A stretch of 64,000 bases of DNA from Liolophura sinensis (Eukaryota; Mollusca; Polyplacophora; Chitonida; Chitonidae): positions 80,803-144,802 of the forward strand of contig NW_027017993.1 in assembly GCF_032854445.1 (NCBI RefSeq), written 5' to 3'. Of the stretch, positions 11,614 to 25,060 are shown piece by piece. Numbering within the stretch: the first letter of the stretch is position 1; each line of letters starts with the position of its first letter. Position numbers and translations under genes: made by a program. The notes beneath the pieces are model-generated. The model saw nothing but the letters and a program-made list of their open reading frames with translations, was not told the origin of the DNA and did no database searches.

Positions 11614-14600
11614 ATGCGCAATTGGGCCAGGCATCTCCAGCTGTTGAAAAATTGCAAATTTCCTTGGTTTCCATGGAGTAAGAGCCGTTGCTGGGCACGT
11701 GATCTTGACATCAATGATTATTCATTTGTGGCTACAGCCAAAAGTATTGGTCGGAGAGCAACGCGGCTTGCACCATTCGATTTCTCGTCAAAAAATACGT
11801 CGGATTAGCCTCTTACCAGCAGCATTGGAACAGTTTTTCCACTTTTGGATTTTTTCCAGGTCTTTTTGCTAATTGAAATCGGCTACATTAACTATGTACA
11901 ATCGCGACTGGTCATTACTATATTCAACTTTTCATTATAAGTTATGTGCCCTTCGGTAGCCCAGACGACGTCAAATCTTTGGGCCAAGCCCATTTAACTC
12001 ACCCAGCAGTTGTCTTACTTCTAAGTCGAAGACAAACTCAATGTCTTTATCTACATGTAGAAAAACCACACCATTTGTATATAAAAAAACACAAGGTACT
12101 TGATACAGTCCGCTGTAAAAAGTACAATTGAACACTGACCCACATCAATAAGGTGCCAAAAGATGCGCAATTGGGCCAGGCATCTCCAGCTGTTGAAAAA
12201 TTGCAAATTTCCTTGGTTTCCATGGAGTAAGAGCCGTTGCTGGGCACGTGATCTTGACATCAATGATTATTCATTTGTGGCTACAGCCAAAAGTATTGGT
12301 CGGAGAGCAACGTGGTTTGCACCATTCGATTTCTCGTCAAAAAATACGTCGGATTAGCCTCTTACCAGCAGCATTGGAACAGTTTTTCCACTTTTGGATT
12401 TTTGCCTGGTATTTTTTCTAATTGAAATCGGCTACATTAACTATGTACAATCGCGACTGGTCATTACTATATTCAACTTTTCATTATAAGTTATGTGCCC
12501 TTCGGTAGCCCAGACGACGTCAAATCTTTGGGCCAAGCCCATTTAACTCACCCAGCAGTTGTCTTACTTCTAAGTCGAAGACAAACTCAATGTCTTTATC
12601 TACATGTAGAAAAACCACACCATTTGTATATAAAAAAAACACAAGGTACTTGATACAGTCCGCTGTAAAAAGTACAATTGAACACTGACCCACATCAATA
12701 AGGTGCCAAAAGATGCGCAATTGGGCCAGGCATCCCCAGCTGTTGAAAAATTGCAAATTTCCTTGGTTTCCATGGAGTAAGAGCCGTTGCTGGGCACGTG
12801 ATCTTGACATCATTGATTATTCATTTGTGGCTACAGCCAAAAGTATTGGTCGGAGAGCAACGCGGTTTGCACCATTCGATTTCTCGTCAAAAAATACGTC
12901 GGATTAGCCTCTTACCAGCAGCATTGGAACAGTTTTTCTACTTTTGGATTTTTGCCTGGTCTTTTTGCTAACTGATTTCGGCTACATTAACTATGTACAA
13001 TCGCGACTGGTCATTACTATATTCAACTTTTCATTATAAGTTATGTGCCCTTCGGTAGCCCAGACGACGTCAAATCTTTGGGCCAAGCCCATTTAACTCA
13101 CCCAGCAAATGTCTTACTTCTAAGTCGAAGACAAACTCAAAGTCTTTATCTACATGTAGAAAAACCACACCATTTGTATATAAAAAAAACACAAGGTACT
13201 TGATACAGTCCGCTGTAAAAAGGACAATTGAACACTGACCCACATCAATAAGGTGCCAAAAGATGCGCAATTGGGCCAGGCATCTCCAGCTGTTGAAAAA
13301 TTGCAAATTTCCTTGGTTTACATGGAGTAAGAGCCGTTGCTGGGCACGTGATCTTGACATCAATGATTATTCATTTGTGGCTACAGCCAAAAGTATTGGT
13401 CGGAGAGCAACGCGGTTTGCACCATTCGATTTCTCGTCAAAAAATACGTCGGATTAGCCTCTTACCAGCAGCATTGGAACAGTTTTTCCACTTTTGGATT
13501 TTTGCCTGGTATTTTTTCTAATTGAAATCGGCTACATTAACTATGTACAATCGCGACTGGTCATTACTATATTCAACTTTTCATTATAAGTTATGTGCCC
13601 TTCGGTAGCCCAGACGACGTCAAATCTTTGGGCCAAGCCCATTTAACTCACCCAGCAAATGTCTTACTTCTAAGTCGAAGACAAACTCAATGTCTTTATC
13701 TACATGTAGAAAAACCACACCATTTGTATATAAAAAAAACACAAGGTACTTGATACAGTCCGCTGTAAAAAGTACAATTGAACACTGACCCACATCAATA
13801 AGGTGCCAAAAGATGCGCAATTGGGCCAGGCATCTCCAACTGTTGAAAAATTGCAAATTTCCTTGGTTTCCATGGAGTAAGAGCCGTTGCTGGGCACGTG
13901 ATCTTGACATCAATGATTATTCATTTGTGGCTACAGCCAAAAGTATTGGTCGGAGAGCAACGCGGCTTGCACCATTCGATTTCTCGTCAAAAAATACGTC
14001 GGATTAGCCTCTTACCAGCAGCATTGGAACAGTTTTTCCACTTTTGGATTTTTGCCTGGTATTTTTTCTAATTGAAATCGGCTACATTAACTATGTACAA
14101 TCGCGACTGGTCATTACTATATTCAACTTTTCATTATAAGTTATGTGCCCTTCGGTAGCCCAGACGACGTCAAATCTTTGGGCCAAGCCCATTTAACTCA
14201 CCCAGCAAATGTCTTACTTCTAAGTCGAAGACAAACTCAATGTCTTTATCTACATGTAGAAAAACCACACCATTTGTATATAAAAAAAACACAAGGTACT
14301 TGATACAGTCCGCTGTAAAAAGTACAATTGAACACTGACCCACATCAATAAGGTGCCAAAAGATGCGCAATTGGGCCAGGCATCTCCAGCTGTTGAAAAA
14401 TTGCAAATTTCCTTGGTTTCCATGGAGTAAGAGCCGTTGCTGGGCACGTGATCTTGACATCAATGATTATTCATTTGTGGATACAGCCAAAAGTATTGGT
14501 CGGAGAGCAACGCGGTTTGCACCATTCGATTTCTCGTCAAAAAATACGTCGGATTAGCCTCTTATCAGCAGCATTGGAACAGTTTTTCCACTTTTGGATT

Positions 14601-15463
14601 TTTGCCAGGTCTTTTTTTCTAATTAAAATCGGCTACATTAACTATGTACAATCGCGACTGGTCATTACTATATTCAACTTTTCATTATAAGTTATGTGGC
14701 CTTCGGTAGCCCAGACGACGTCAAATCTTTGTGCCAAGCCCATTTAACTCACCCAGCAAATGTCTTACTTCTAAGTCGAAGACAATCTCAATGTCTTTAT
14801 CTACATGTAGAAAAACCACACCATTTGTATATAAAAAAAACACAAGGTACTTGATACAGTCCGCTGTAAAAAGTACAATTGAACACTGACCCACATCAAT
14901 AAGGTGCCAAAAGATGCGCAATTGGGCCAGGCATCTCCAGCTGTTGAAAAATTGCAAATTTCCTTGGTTTCCATGGAGTAAGAGCCGTTGCTGGGCACGT
15001 GATCTTGACATCAATGATTATTCATTTGTGGCTACAGCCAAAAGTATTGGTCGGAGAGCAACGCGGTTTGCACCATTCGATTTCTCGTCAAAAAATACGT
15101 CGGATTAGCCTCTTACCAGCAGCATTGGAACAGTTGTTCTACTTTTGGATTTTTGCCTGGTCTTTTTGCTAACTGATTTCGGCTACATTAACTATGTACA
15201 ATCGCGACTGGTCATTACTATATTCAACTTTTCATTATAAGTTATGTGCCCTTCGGTAGCCCAGACGACGTCAAATCTTTGGGCCAAGCCCATTTAACTC
15301 ACCCAGCAAATGTCTTACTTCTAAGTCGAAGACAAACTCAAAGTCTTTATCTACATGTAGAAAAACCACACCATTTGTATATAAAAAAAACACAAGGTAC
15401 TTGATACAGTCCGCTGTAAAAAGGACAATTGAACACTGACCCACATCAATAAGGTGCCAAAAG
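11614..15463 (+). repeat. 3.9 kb block, copy 1 (second copy 12,105 bp downstream)
   Basis: Seven consecutive monomers match those at 23718-27568 at a constant offset of about 12,105 bp (22 monomers). Ordered shared markers: GATTTTTTCCAGGTC, CAACGTGGTTTGC, CATCCCCAGCTG with ATCATTGATT, GGTTTACATGG, CTCCAACTGTTG with CGGCTTGCACC, TGTGGATACAGCC with CTTATCAGCAGC and CTAATTAAAATC, then CAGTTGTTCTAC. Differences include the A-tract (7 A near 12083, 8 A in the other copy) and the type at positions 248-267 of monomer 12713 against 24818. Confidence 0.8.
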
Positions 15464-15949
15464 ATGCGCAATTGGGCCAGGCATCTCCAGCTGTTGAAAA
15501 ATTGCAAATTTCCTTGGTTTCCATGGAGTAAGAGCCGTTGCTGGGCACGTGATCTTGACATCAATGATTATTCATTTGTGGCTACAGCCAAAAGTATTGG
15601 TCGGAGAGCAACGCGGTTTGCACCATTCGATTTCTCGTCAAAAAATACGTCGGATTAGCCTCTTACCAGCAGCATTGGAACAGTTTTTCCACTTTTGGAT
15701 TTTTGCCTGGTATTTTTTCTAATTGAAATCGGCTACATTAACTATGTACAATCGCGACTGGTCATTACTATATTCAACTTTTCATTATAAGTTATGTGCC
15801 CTTCGGTAGCCCAGACGACGTCAAATCTTTGGGCCAAGCCCATTTAACTCACCCAGCAGTTGTCTTACTTCTAAGTCGAAGACAAACTCAATGTCTTTAT
15901 CTACATGTAGAAAAACCACACCATTTGTATATAAAAAAAACACAAGGTA

Positions 15950-18900
15950 CTTGATACAGTCCGCTGTAAAAAGTACAATTGAACACTGACCCACATCAAT
16001 AAGGTGCCAAAAGATGCGCAATTGGGCCAGGCATCCCCAGCTGTTGAAAAATTGCAAATTTCCTTGGTTTCCATGGAGTAAGAGCCGTTGCTGGGCACGT
16101 GATCTTGACATCATTGATTATTCATTTGTGGCTACAGCCAAAAGTATTGGTCGGAGAGCAACGCGGTTTGCACCATTCGATTTCTCGTCAAAAAATACGT
16201 CGGATTAGCCTCTTACCAGCAGCATTGGAACAGTTTTTCTACTTTTGGATTTTTGCCTGGTCTTTTTGCTAACTGATTTCGGCTACATTAACTATGTACA
16301 ATCGCGACTGGTCATTACTATATTCAACTTTTCATTATAAGTTATGTGCCCTTCGGTAGCCCAGACGACGTCAAATCTTTGGGCCAAGCCCATTTAACTC
16401 ACCCAGCAAATGTCTTACTTCTAAGTCGAAGACAAACTCAAAGTCTTTATCTACATGTAGAAAAACCACACCATTTGTATATAAAAAAAACACAAGGTAC
16501 TTGATACAGTCCGCTGTAAAAAGGACAATTGAACACTGACCCACATCAATAAGGTGCCAAAAGATGCGCAATTGGGCCAGGCATCTCCAGCTGTTGAAAA
16601 ATTGCAAATTTCCTTGGTTTACATGGAGTAAGAGCCGTTGCTGGGCACGTGATCTTGACATCAATGATTATTCATTTGTGGCTACAGCCAAAAGTATTGG
16701 TCGGAGAGCAACGCGGTTTGCACCATTCGATTTCTCGTCAAAAAATACGTCGGATTAGCCTCTTACCAGCAGCATTGGAACAGTTGTTCTACTTTTGGAT
16801 TTTTGCCTGGTCTTTTTGCTAACTGATTTCGGCTACATTAACTATGTACAATCGCGACTGGTCATTACTATATTCAACTTTTCATTATAAGTTATGTGCC
16901 CTTCGGTAGCCCAGACGACGTCAAATCTTTGGGCCAAGCCCATTTAACTCACCCAGCAAATGTCTTACTTCTAAGTCGAAGACAAACTCAAAGTCTTTAT
17001 CTACATGTAGAAAAACCACACCATTTGTATATAAAAAAAACACAAGGTACTTGATACAGTCCGCTGTAAAAAGGACAATTGAACACTGACCCACATCAAT
17101 AAGGTGCCAAAAGATGCGCAATTGGGCCAGGCATCTCCAGCTGTTGAAAAATTGCAAATTTCCTTGGTTTCCATGGAGTAAGAGCCGTTGCTGGGCACGT
17201 GATCTTGACATCAATGATTATTCATTTGTGGCTACAGCCAAAAGTATTGGTCGGAGAGCAACGCGGTTTGCACCATTCGATTTCTCGTCAAAAAATACGT
17301 CGGATTAGCCTCTTACCAGCAGCATTGGAACAGTTTTTCCACTTTTGGATTTTTGCCTGGTATTTTTTCTAATTGAAATCGGCTACATTAACTATGTACA
17401 ATCGCGACTGGTCATTACTATATTCAACTTTTCATTATAAGTTATGTGCCCTTCGGTAGCCCAGACGACGTCAAATCTTTGGGCCAAGCCCATTTAACTC
17501 ACCCAGCAAATGTCTTACTTCTAAGTCGAAGACAAACTCAATGTCTTTATCTACATGTAGAAAAACCACACCATTTGTATATAAAAAAAACACAAGGTAC
17601 TTGATACAGTCCGCTGTAAAAAGTACAATTGAACACTGACCCACATCAATAAGGTGCCAAAAGATGCGCAATTGGGCCAGGCATCTCCAGCTGTTGAAAA
17701 ATTGCAAATTTCCTTGGTTTCCATGGAGTAAGAGCCGTTGCTGGGCACGTGATCTTGACATCAATGATTATTCATTTGTGGATACAGCCAAAAGTATTGG
17801 TCGGAGAGCAACGCGGTTTGCACCATTCGATTTCTCGTCAAAAAATACGTCGGATTAGCCTCTTATCAGCAGCATTGGAACAGTTTTTCCACTTTTGGAT
17901 TTTTGTCAGGTCTTTTTTTCTAATTAAAATCGGCTACATTAACTATGTACAATCGCGACTGGTCATTACTATATTCAACTTTTCATTATAAGTTATGTGG
18001 CCTTCGGTAGCCCAGACGACGTCAAATCTTTGTGCCAAGCCCATTTAACTCACCCAGCAAATGTCTTACTTCTAAGTCGAAGACAATCTCAATGTCTTTA
18101 TCTACATGTAGAAAAACCACACCATTTGTATATAAAAAAAACACAAGGTACTTGATACAGTCCGCTGTAAAAAGTACAATTGAACACTGACCCACATCAA
18201 TAAGGTGCCAAAAGATGCGCAATTGGGCCAGGCATCTCCAGCTGTTGAAAAATTGCAAATTTCCTTGGTTTCCATGGAGTAAGAGCCGTTGCTGGGCACG
18301 TGATCTTGACATCAATGATTATTCATTTGTGGCTACAGCCAAAAGTATTGGTCGGAGAGCAACGCGGTTTGCACCATTCGATTTCTCGTCAAAAAATACG
18401 TCGGATTAGCCTCTTACCAGCAGCATTGGAACAGTTGTTCTACTTTTGGATTTTTGCCTGGTCTTTTTGCTAACTGATTTCGGCTACATTAACTATGTAC
18501 AATCGCGACTGGTCATTACTATATTCAACTTTTCATTATAAGTTATGTGCCCTTCGGTAGCCCAGACGACGTCAAATCTTTGGGCCAAGCCCATTTAACT
18601 CACCCAGCAAATGTCTTACTTCTAAGTCGAAGACAAACTCAAAGTCTTTATCTACATGTAGAAAAACCACACCATTTGTATATAAAAAAAACACAAGGTA
18701 CTTGATACAGTCCGCTGTAAAAAGGACAATTGAACACTGACCCACATCAATAAGGTGCCAAAAGATGCGCAATTGGGCCAGGCATCTCCAGCTGTTGAAA
18801 AATTGCAAATTTCCTTGGTTTCCATGGAGTAAGAGCCGTTGCTGGGCACGTGATCTTGACATCAATGATTATTCATTTGTGGCTACAGCCAAAAGTATTG

Positions 18901-19251
18901 GTCGGAGAGCAACGCGGTTTGCACCATTCGATTTCTCGTCAAAAAATACGTCGGATTAGCCTCTTACCAGCAGCATTGGAACAGTTTTTCCACTTTTGGA
19001 TTTTTGCCTGGTCTTTTTTTCTAATTGAAATCGGCTACATTAACTATGTACAATCGCGACTGGTCATTACTATATTCAACTTTTCATTATAAGTTATGTG
19101 GCCTTCGGTAGCCCAGACGACGTCAAATCTTTGTGCCAAGCCCATTTAACTCACCCAGCAAATGTCTTACTTCTAAGTCGAAGACAATCTCAATGTCTTT
19201 ATCTACATGTAGAAAAACCACACCATTTGTATATAAAAAAAACACAAGGTA
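15950..19251 (+). repeat. Six-monomer HOR, 3,302 bp, copy 1
   Basis: This block and 19252-22553 are adjacent and matched at every marker I compared, all displaced by exactly 3,302 bp. In order they hold ATCATTGATT, GGTTTACATGG with CAGTTGTTCTAC, an AAGGAC copy of TATTTTTTCTAATTG type, GGATACAGCC with TTTTTGTCAGG, another CAGTTGTTCTAC copy, and a CTTTTTTTCTAATTG copy ending in CTTTGTGCCAAG and GACAATCTC. I saw no substitution between the copies in the stretches compared; a full alignment was not possible. The preceding 3.3 kb (12713-15950) is a less exact relative. Confidence 0.85.
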
Positions 19252-22200
19252 CTTGATACAGTCCGCTGTAAAAAGTACAATTGAACACTGACCCACATCA
19301 ATAAGGTGCCAAAAGATGCGCAATTGGGCCAGGCATCCCCAGCTGTTGAAAAATTGCAAATTTCCTTGGTTTCCATGGAGTAAGAGCCGTTGCTGGGCAC
19401 GTGATCTTGACATCATTGATTATTCATTTGTGGCTACAGCCAAAAGTATTGGTCGGAGAGCAACGCGGTTTGCACCATTCGATTTCTCGTCAAAAAATAC
19501 GTCGGATTAGCCTCTTACCAGCAGCATTGGAACAGTTTTTCTACTTTTGGATTTTTGCCTGGTCTTTTTGCTAACTGATTTCGGCTACATTAACTATGTA
19601 CAATCGCGACTGGTCATTACTATATTCAACTTTTCATTATAAGTTATGTGCCCTTCGGTAGCCCAGACGACGTCAAATCTTTGGGCCAAGCCCATTTAAC
19701 TCACCCAGCAAATGTCTTACTTCTAAGTCGAAGACAAACTCAAAGTCTTTATCTACATGTAGAAAAACCACACCATTTGTATATAAAAAAAACACAAGGT
19801 ACTTGATACAGTCCGCTGTAAAAAGGACAATTGAACACTGACCCACATCAATAAGGTGCCAAAAGATGCGCAATTGGGCCAGGCATCTCCAGCTGTTGAA
19901 AAATTGCAAATTTCCTTGGTTTACATGGAGTAAGAGCCGTTGCTGGGCACGTGATCTTGACATCAATGATTATTCATTTGTGGCTACAGCCAAAAGTATT
20001 GGTCGGAGAGCAACGCGGTTTGCACCATTCGATTTCTCGTCAAAAAATACGTCGGATTAGCCTCTTACCAGCAGCATTGGAACAGTTGTTCTACTTTTGG
20101 ATTTTTGCCTGGTCTTTTTGCTAACTGATTTCGGCTACATTAACTATGTACAATCGCGACTGGTCATTACTATATTCAACTTTTCATTATAAGTTATGTG
20201 CCCTTCGGTAGCCCAGACGACGTCAAATCTTTGGGCCAAGCCCATTTAACTCACCCAGCAAATGTCTTACTTCTAAGTCGAAGACAAACTCAAAGTCTTT
20301 ATCTACATGTAGAAAAACCACACCATTTGTATATAAAAAAAACACAAGGTACTTGATACAGTCCGCTGTAAAAAGGACAATTGAACACTGACCCACATCA
20401 ATAAGGTGCCAAAAGATGCGCAATTGGGCCAGGCATCTCCAGCTGTTGAAAAATTGCAAATTTCCTTGGTTTCCATGGAGTAAGAGCCGTTGCTGGGCAC
20501 GTGATCTTGACATCAATGATTATTCATTTGTGGCTACAGCCAAAAGTATTGGTCGGAGAGCAACGCGGTTTGCACCATTCGATTTCTCGTCAAAAAATAC
20601 GTCGGATTAGCCTCTTACCAGCAGCATTGGAACAGTTTTTCCACTTTTGGATTTTTGCCTGGTATTTTTTCTAATTGAAATCGGCTACATTAACTATGTA
20701 CAATCGCGACTGGTCATTACTATATTCAACTTTTCATTATAAGTTATGTGCCCTTCGGTAGCCCAGACGACGTCAAATCTTTGGGCCAAGCCCATTTAAC
20801 TCACCCAGCAAATGTCTTACTTCTAAGTCGAAGACAAACTCAATGTCTTTATCTACATGTAGAAAAACCACACCATTTGTATATAAAAAAAACACAAGGT
20901 ACTTGATACAGTCCGCTGTAAAAAGTACAATTGAACACTGACCCACATCAATAAGGTGCCAAAAGATGCGCAATTGGGCCAGGCATCTCCAGCTGTTGAA
21001 AAATTGCAAATTTCCTTGGTTTCCATGGAGTAAGAGCCGTTGCTGGGCACGTGATCTTGACATCAATGATTATTCATTTGTGGATACAGCCAAAAGTATT
21101 GGTCGGAGAGCAACGCGGTTTGCACCATTCGATTTCTCGTCAAAAAATACGTCGGATTAGCCTCTTATCAGCAGCATTGGAACAGTTTTTCCACTTTTGG
21201 ATTTTTGTCAGGTCTTTTTTTCTAATTAAAATCGGCTACATTAACTATGTACAATCGCGACTGGTCATTACTATATTCAACTTTTCATTATAAGTTATGT
21301 GGCCTTCGGTAGCCCAGACGACGTCAAATCTTTGTGCCAAGCCCATTTAACTCACCCAGCAAATGTCTTACTTCTAAGTCGAAGACAATCTCAATGTCTT
21401 TATCTACATGTAGAAAAACCACACCATTTGTATATAAAAAAAACACAAGGTACTTGATACAGTCCGCTGTAAAAAGTACAATTGAACACTGACCCACATC
21501 AATAAGGTGCCAAAAGATGCGCAATTGGGCCAGGCATCTCCAGCTGTTGAAAAATTGCAAATTTCCTTGGTTTCCATGGAGTAAGAGCCGTTGCTGGGCA
21601 CGTGATCTTGACATCAATGATTATTCATTTGTGGCTACAGCCAAAAGTATTGGTCGGAGAGCAACGCGGTTTGCACCATTCGATTTCTCGTCAAAAAATA
21701 CGTCGGATTAGCCTCTTACCAGCAGCATTGGAACAGTTGTTCTACTTTTGGATTTTTGCCTGGTCTTTTTGCTAACTGATTTCGGCTACATTAACTATGT
21801 ACAATCGCGACTGGTCATTACTATATTCAACTTTTCATTATAAGTTATGTGCCCTTCGGTAGCCCAGACGACGTCAAATCTTTGGGCCAAGCCCATTTAA
21901 CTCACCCAGCAAATGTCTTACTTCTAAGTCGAAGACAAACTCAAAGTCTTTATCTACATGTAGAAAAACCACACCATTTGTATATAAAAAAAACACAAGG
22001 TACTTGATACAGTCCGCTGTAAAAAGGACAATTGAACACTGACCCACATCAATAAGGTGCCAAAAGATGCGCAATTGGGCCAGGCATCTCCAGCTGTTGA
22101 AAAATTGCAAATTTCCTTGGTTTCCATGGAGTAAGAGCCGTTGCTGGGCACGTGATCTTGACATCAATGATTATTCATTTGTGGCTACAGCCAAAAGTAT

Positions 22201-22553
22201 TGGTCGGAGAGCAACGCGGTTTGCACCATTCGATTTCTCGTCAAAAAATACGTCGGATTAGCCTCTTACCAGCAGCATTGGAACAGTTTTTCCACTTTTG
22301 GATTTTTGCCTGGTCTTTTTTTCTAATTGAAATCGGCTACATTAACTATGTACAATCGCGACTGGTCATTACTATATTCAACTTTTCATTATAAGTTATG
22401 TGGCCTTCGGTAGCCCAGACGACGTCAAATCTTTGTGCCAAGCCCATTTAACTCACCCAGCAAATGTCTTACTTCTAAGTCGAAGACAATCTCAATGTCT
22501 TTATCTACATGTAGAAAAACCACACCATTTGTATATAAAAAAAACACAAGGTA
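19252..22553 (+). repeat. Six-monomer HOR, 3,302 bp, copy 2
   Basis: This is the second, seemingly near-identical copy of the block at 15950-19251. It ends where the following monomer (22618) has CATCTCCAGC instead of the CATCCCCAGC that opens copies 1 and 2. A young, exact tandem duplication of 3.3 kb is the simplest reading. Confidence 0.85.
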
Positions 22554-22617
22554 CTTGATACAGTCCGCTGTAAAAAGTACAATTGAACACTGACCCACAT
22601 CAATAAGGTGCCAAAAG

Positions 22618-25060
22618 ATGCGCAATTGGGCCAGGCATCTCCAGCTGTTGAAAAATTGCAAATTTCCTTGGTTTCCATGGAGTAAGAGCCGTTGCTGGGC
22701 ACGTGATCTTGACATCAATGATTATTCATTTGTGGCTACAGCCAAAAGTATTGGTCGGAGAGCAACGCGGTTTGCACCATTCGATTTCTCGTCAAAAAAT
22801 ACGTCGGATTAGCCTCTTACCAGCAGCATTGGAACAGTTTTTCCACTTTTGGATTTTTGCCTGGTATTTTTTCTAATTGAAATCGGCTACATTAACTATG
22901 TACAATCGCGACTGGTCATTATTATATTCAACTTTTCATTATAAGTTATGTGCCCTTCGGTAGCCCAGACGACGTCAAATCTTTGGGCCAAGCCCATTTA
23001 ACTCACCCAGCAAATGTCTTACTTCTAAGTCGAAGACAAACTCAATGTCTTTATCTACATGTAGAAAAACCACACCATTTGTATATAAAAAAAACACAAG
23101 GTACTTGATACAGTCCGCTGTAAAAAGTACAATTGAACACTGACCCACATCAATAAGGTGCCAAAAGATGCGCAATTGGGCCAGGCATCTCCAGCTGTTG
23201 AAAAATTGCAAATTTCATTGGATTCCATGGAGTAAGAGCCGTTGCTGGGCACGTGATCTTGACATCAATGATTATTCATTTGTGGCTACAGCCAAAAGTA
23301 TTGGTCGGAGAGCAACGCGGTTTGCACCATTCGATTTCTCGTCAAAAAATACGTCGGATTAGCCTCTTACCAGCAGCATTGGAACAGTTTTTCCACTTTT
23401 GGATTTTTGCCTGGTATTTTTTCTAATTGAAATCGGCTACATTAACTATGTACAATCGCGACTGGTCATTACTATATTCAACTTTTCATTATAAGTTATG
23501 TGCCCTTCGGTAGCCCAGACGACGTCAAATCTTTGGGCCAAGCCCATTTAACTCACCCAGCAAATGTCTTACTTCTAAGTCGAAGACAAACTCAATGTCT
23601 TTATCTACATGTAGAAAAACCACACCATTTGTATATAAAAAAAACACAAGGTACTTGATACAGTCCGCTGTAAAAAGTACAATTGAACACTGACCCACAT
23701 CAATAAGGTGCCAAAAGATGCGCAATTGGGCCAGGCATCTCCAGCTGTTGAAAAATTGCAAATTTCCTTGGTTTCCATGGAGTAAGAGCCGTTGCTGGGC
23801 ACGTGATCTTGACATCAATGATTATTCATTTGTGGCTACAGCCAAAAGTATTGGTCGGAGAGCAACGCGGCCTGCACCATTCGATTTCTCGTCAAAAAAT
23901 ACGTCGGATTAGCCTCTTACCAGCAGCATTGGAACAGTTTTTCCACTTTTGGATTTTTTCCAGGTCTTTTTGCTAATTGAAATCGGCTACATTAACTATG
24001 TACAATCGCGACTGGTCATTACTATATTCAACTTTTCATTATAAGTTATGTGCCCTTCGGTAGCCCAGACGACGTCAAATCTTTGGGCCAAGCCCATTTA
24101 ACTCACCCAGCAGTTGTCTTACTTCTAAGTCGAAGACAAACTCAATGTCTTTATCTACATGTAGAAAAACCACACCATTTGTATATAAAAAAAACACAAG
24201 GTACTTGATACAGTCCGCTGTAAAAAGTACAATTGAACACTGACCCACATCAATAAGGTGCCAAAAGATGCGCAATTGGGCCAGGCATCTCCAGCTGTTG
24301 AAAAATTGCAAATTTCATTGGTTTCCATGGAGTAAGAGCCGTTGCTGGGCACGTGATCTTGACATCAATGATTATTCATTTGTGGCTACAGCCAAAAGTA
24401 TTGGTCGGAGAGCAACGTGGTTTGCACCATTCGATTTCTCGTCAAAAAATACGTCGGATTAGCCTCTTACCAGCAGCATTGGAACAGTTTTTCCACTTTT
24501 GGATTTTTGCCTGGTATTTTTTCTAATTGAAATCGGCTACATTAACTATGTACAATCGCGACTGGTCATTACTATATTCAACTTTTCATTATAAGTTATG
24601 TGCCCTTCGGTAGCCCAGACGACGTCAAATCTTTGGGCCAAGCCCATTTAACTCACCCAGCAGTTGTCTTACTTCTAAGTCGAAGACAAACTCAATGTCT
24701 TTATCTACATGTAGAAAAACCACACCATTTGTATATAAAAAAAACACAAGGTACTTGATACAGTCCGCTGTAAAAAGTACAATTGAACACTGACCCACAT
24801 CAATAAGGTGCCAAAAGATGCGCAATTGGGCCAGGCATCCCCAGCTGTTGAAAAATTGCAAATTTCCTTGGTTTCCATGGAGTAAGAGCCGTTGCTGGGC
24901 ACGTGATCTTGACATCATTGATTATTCATTTGTGGCTACAGCCAAAAGTATTGGTCGGAGAGCAACGCGGTTTGCACCATTCGATTTCTCGTCAAAAAAT
25001 ACGTCGGATTAGCCTCTTACCAGCAGCATTGGAACAGTTTTTCTACTTTTGGATTTTTGC
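22618..25060 (+). repeat. Ten-monomer HOR, period 5,502 bp, copy 1 segment
   Basis: Monomers 22618, 23168, 23718, 24268 and the start of 24818 are matched by 28120, 28670, 29220, 29770 and 30320 at an offset of 5,502 bp. Rare shared markers are TTTCATTGGATTCC, CGGCCTGCACC, TTTTTTCCAGGTC, TTTCATTGGTTTCC with CAACGTGGTTTGC, and ATCATTGATT. A visible difference is ATTATATTC near 22921 against ACTATATTC in the other copy. Confidence 0.8.
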
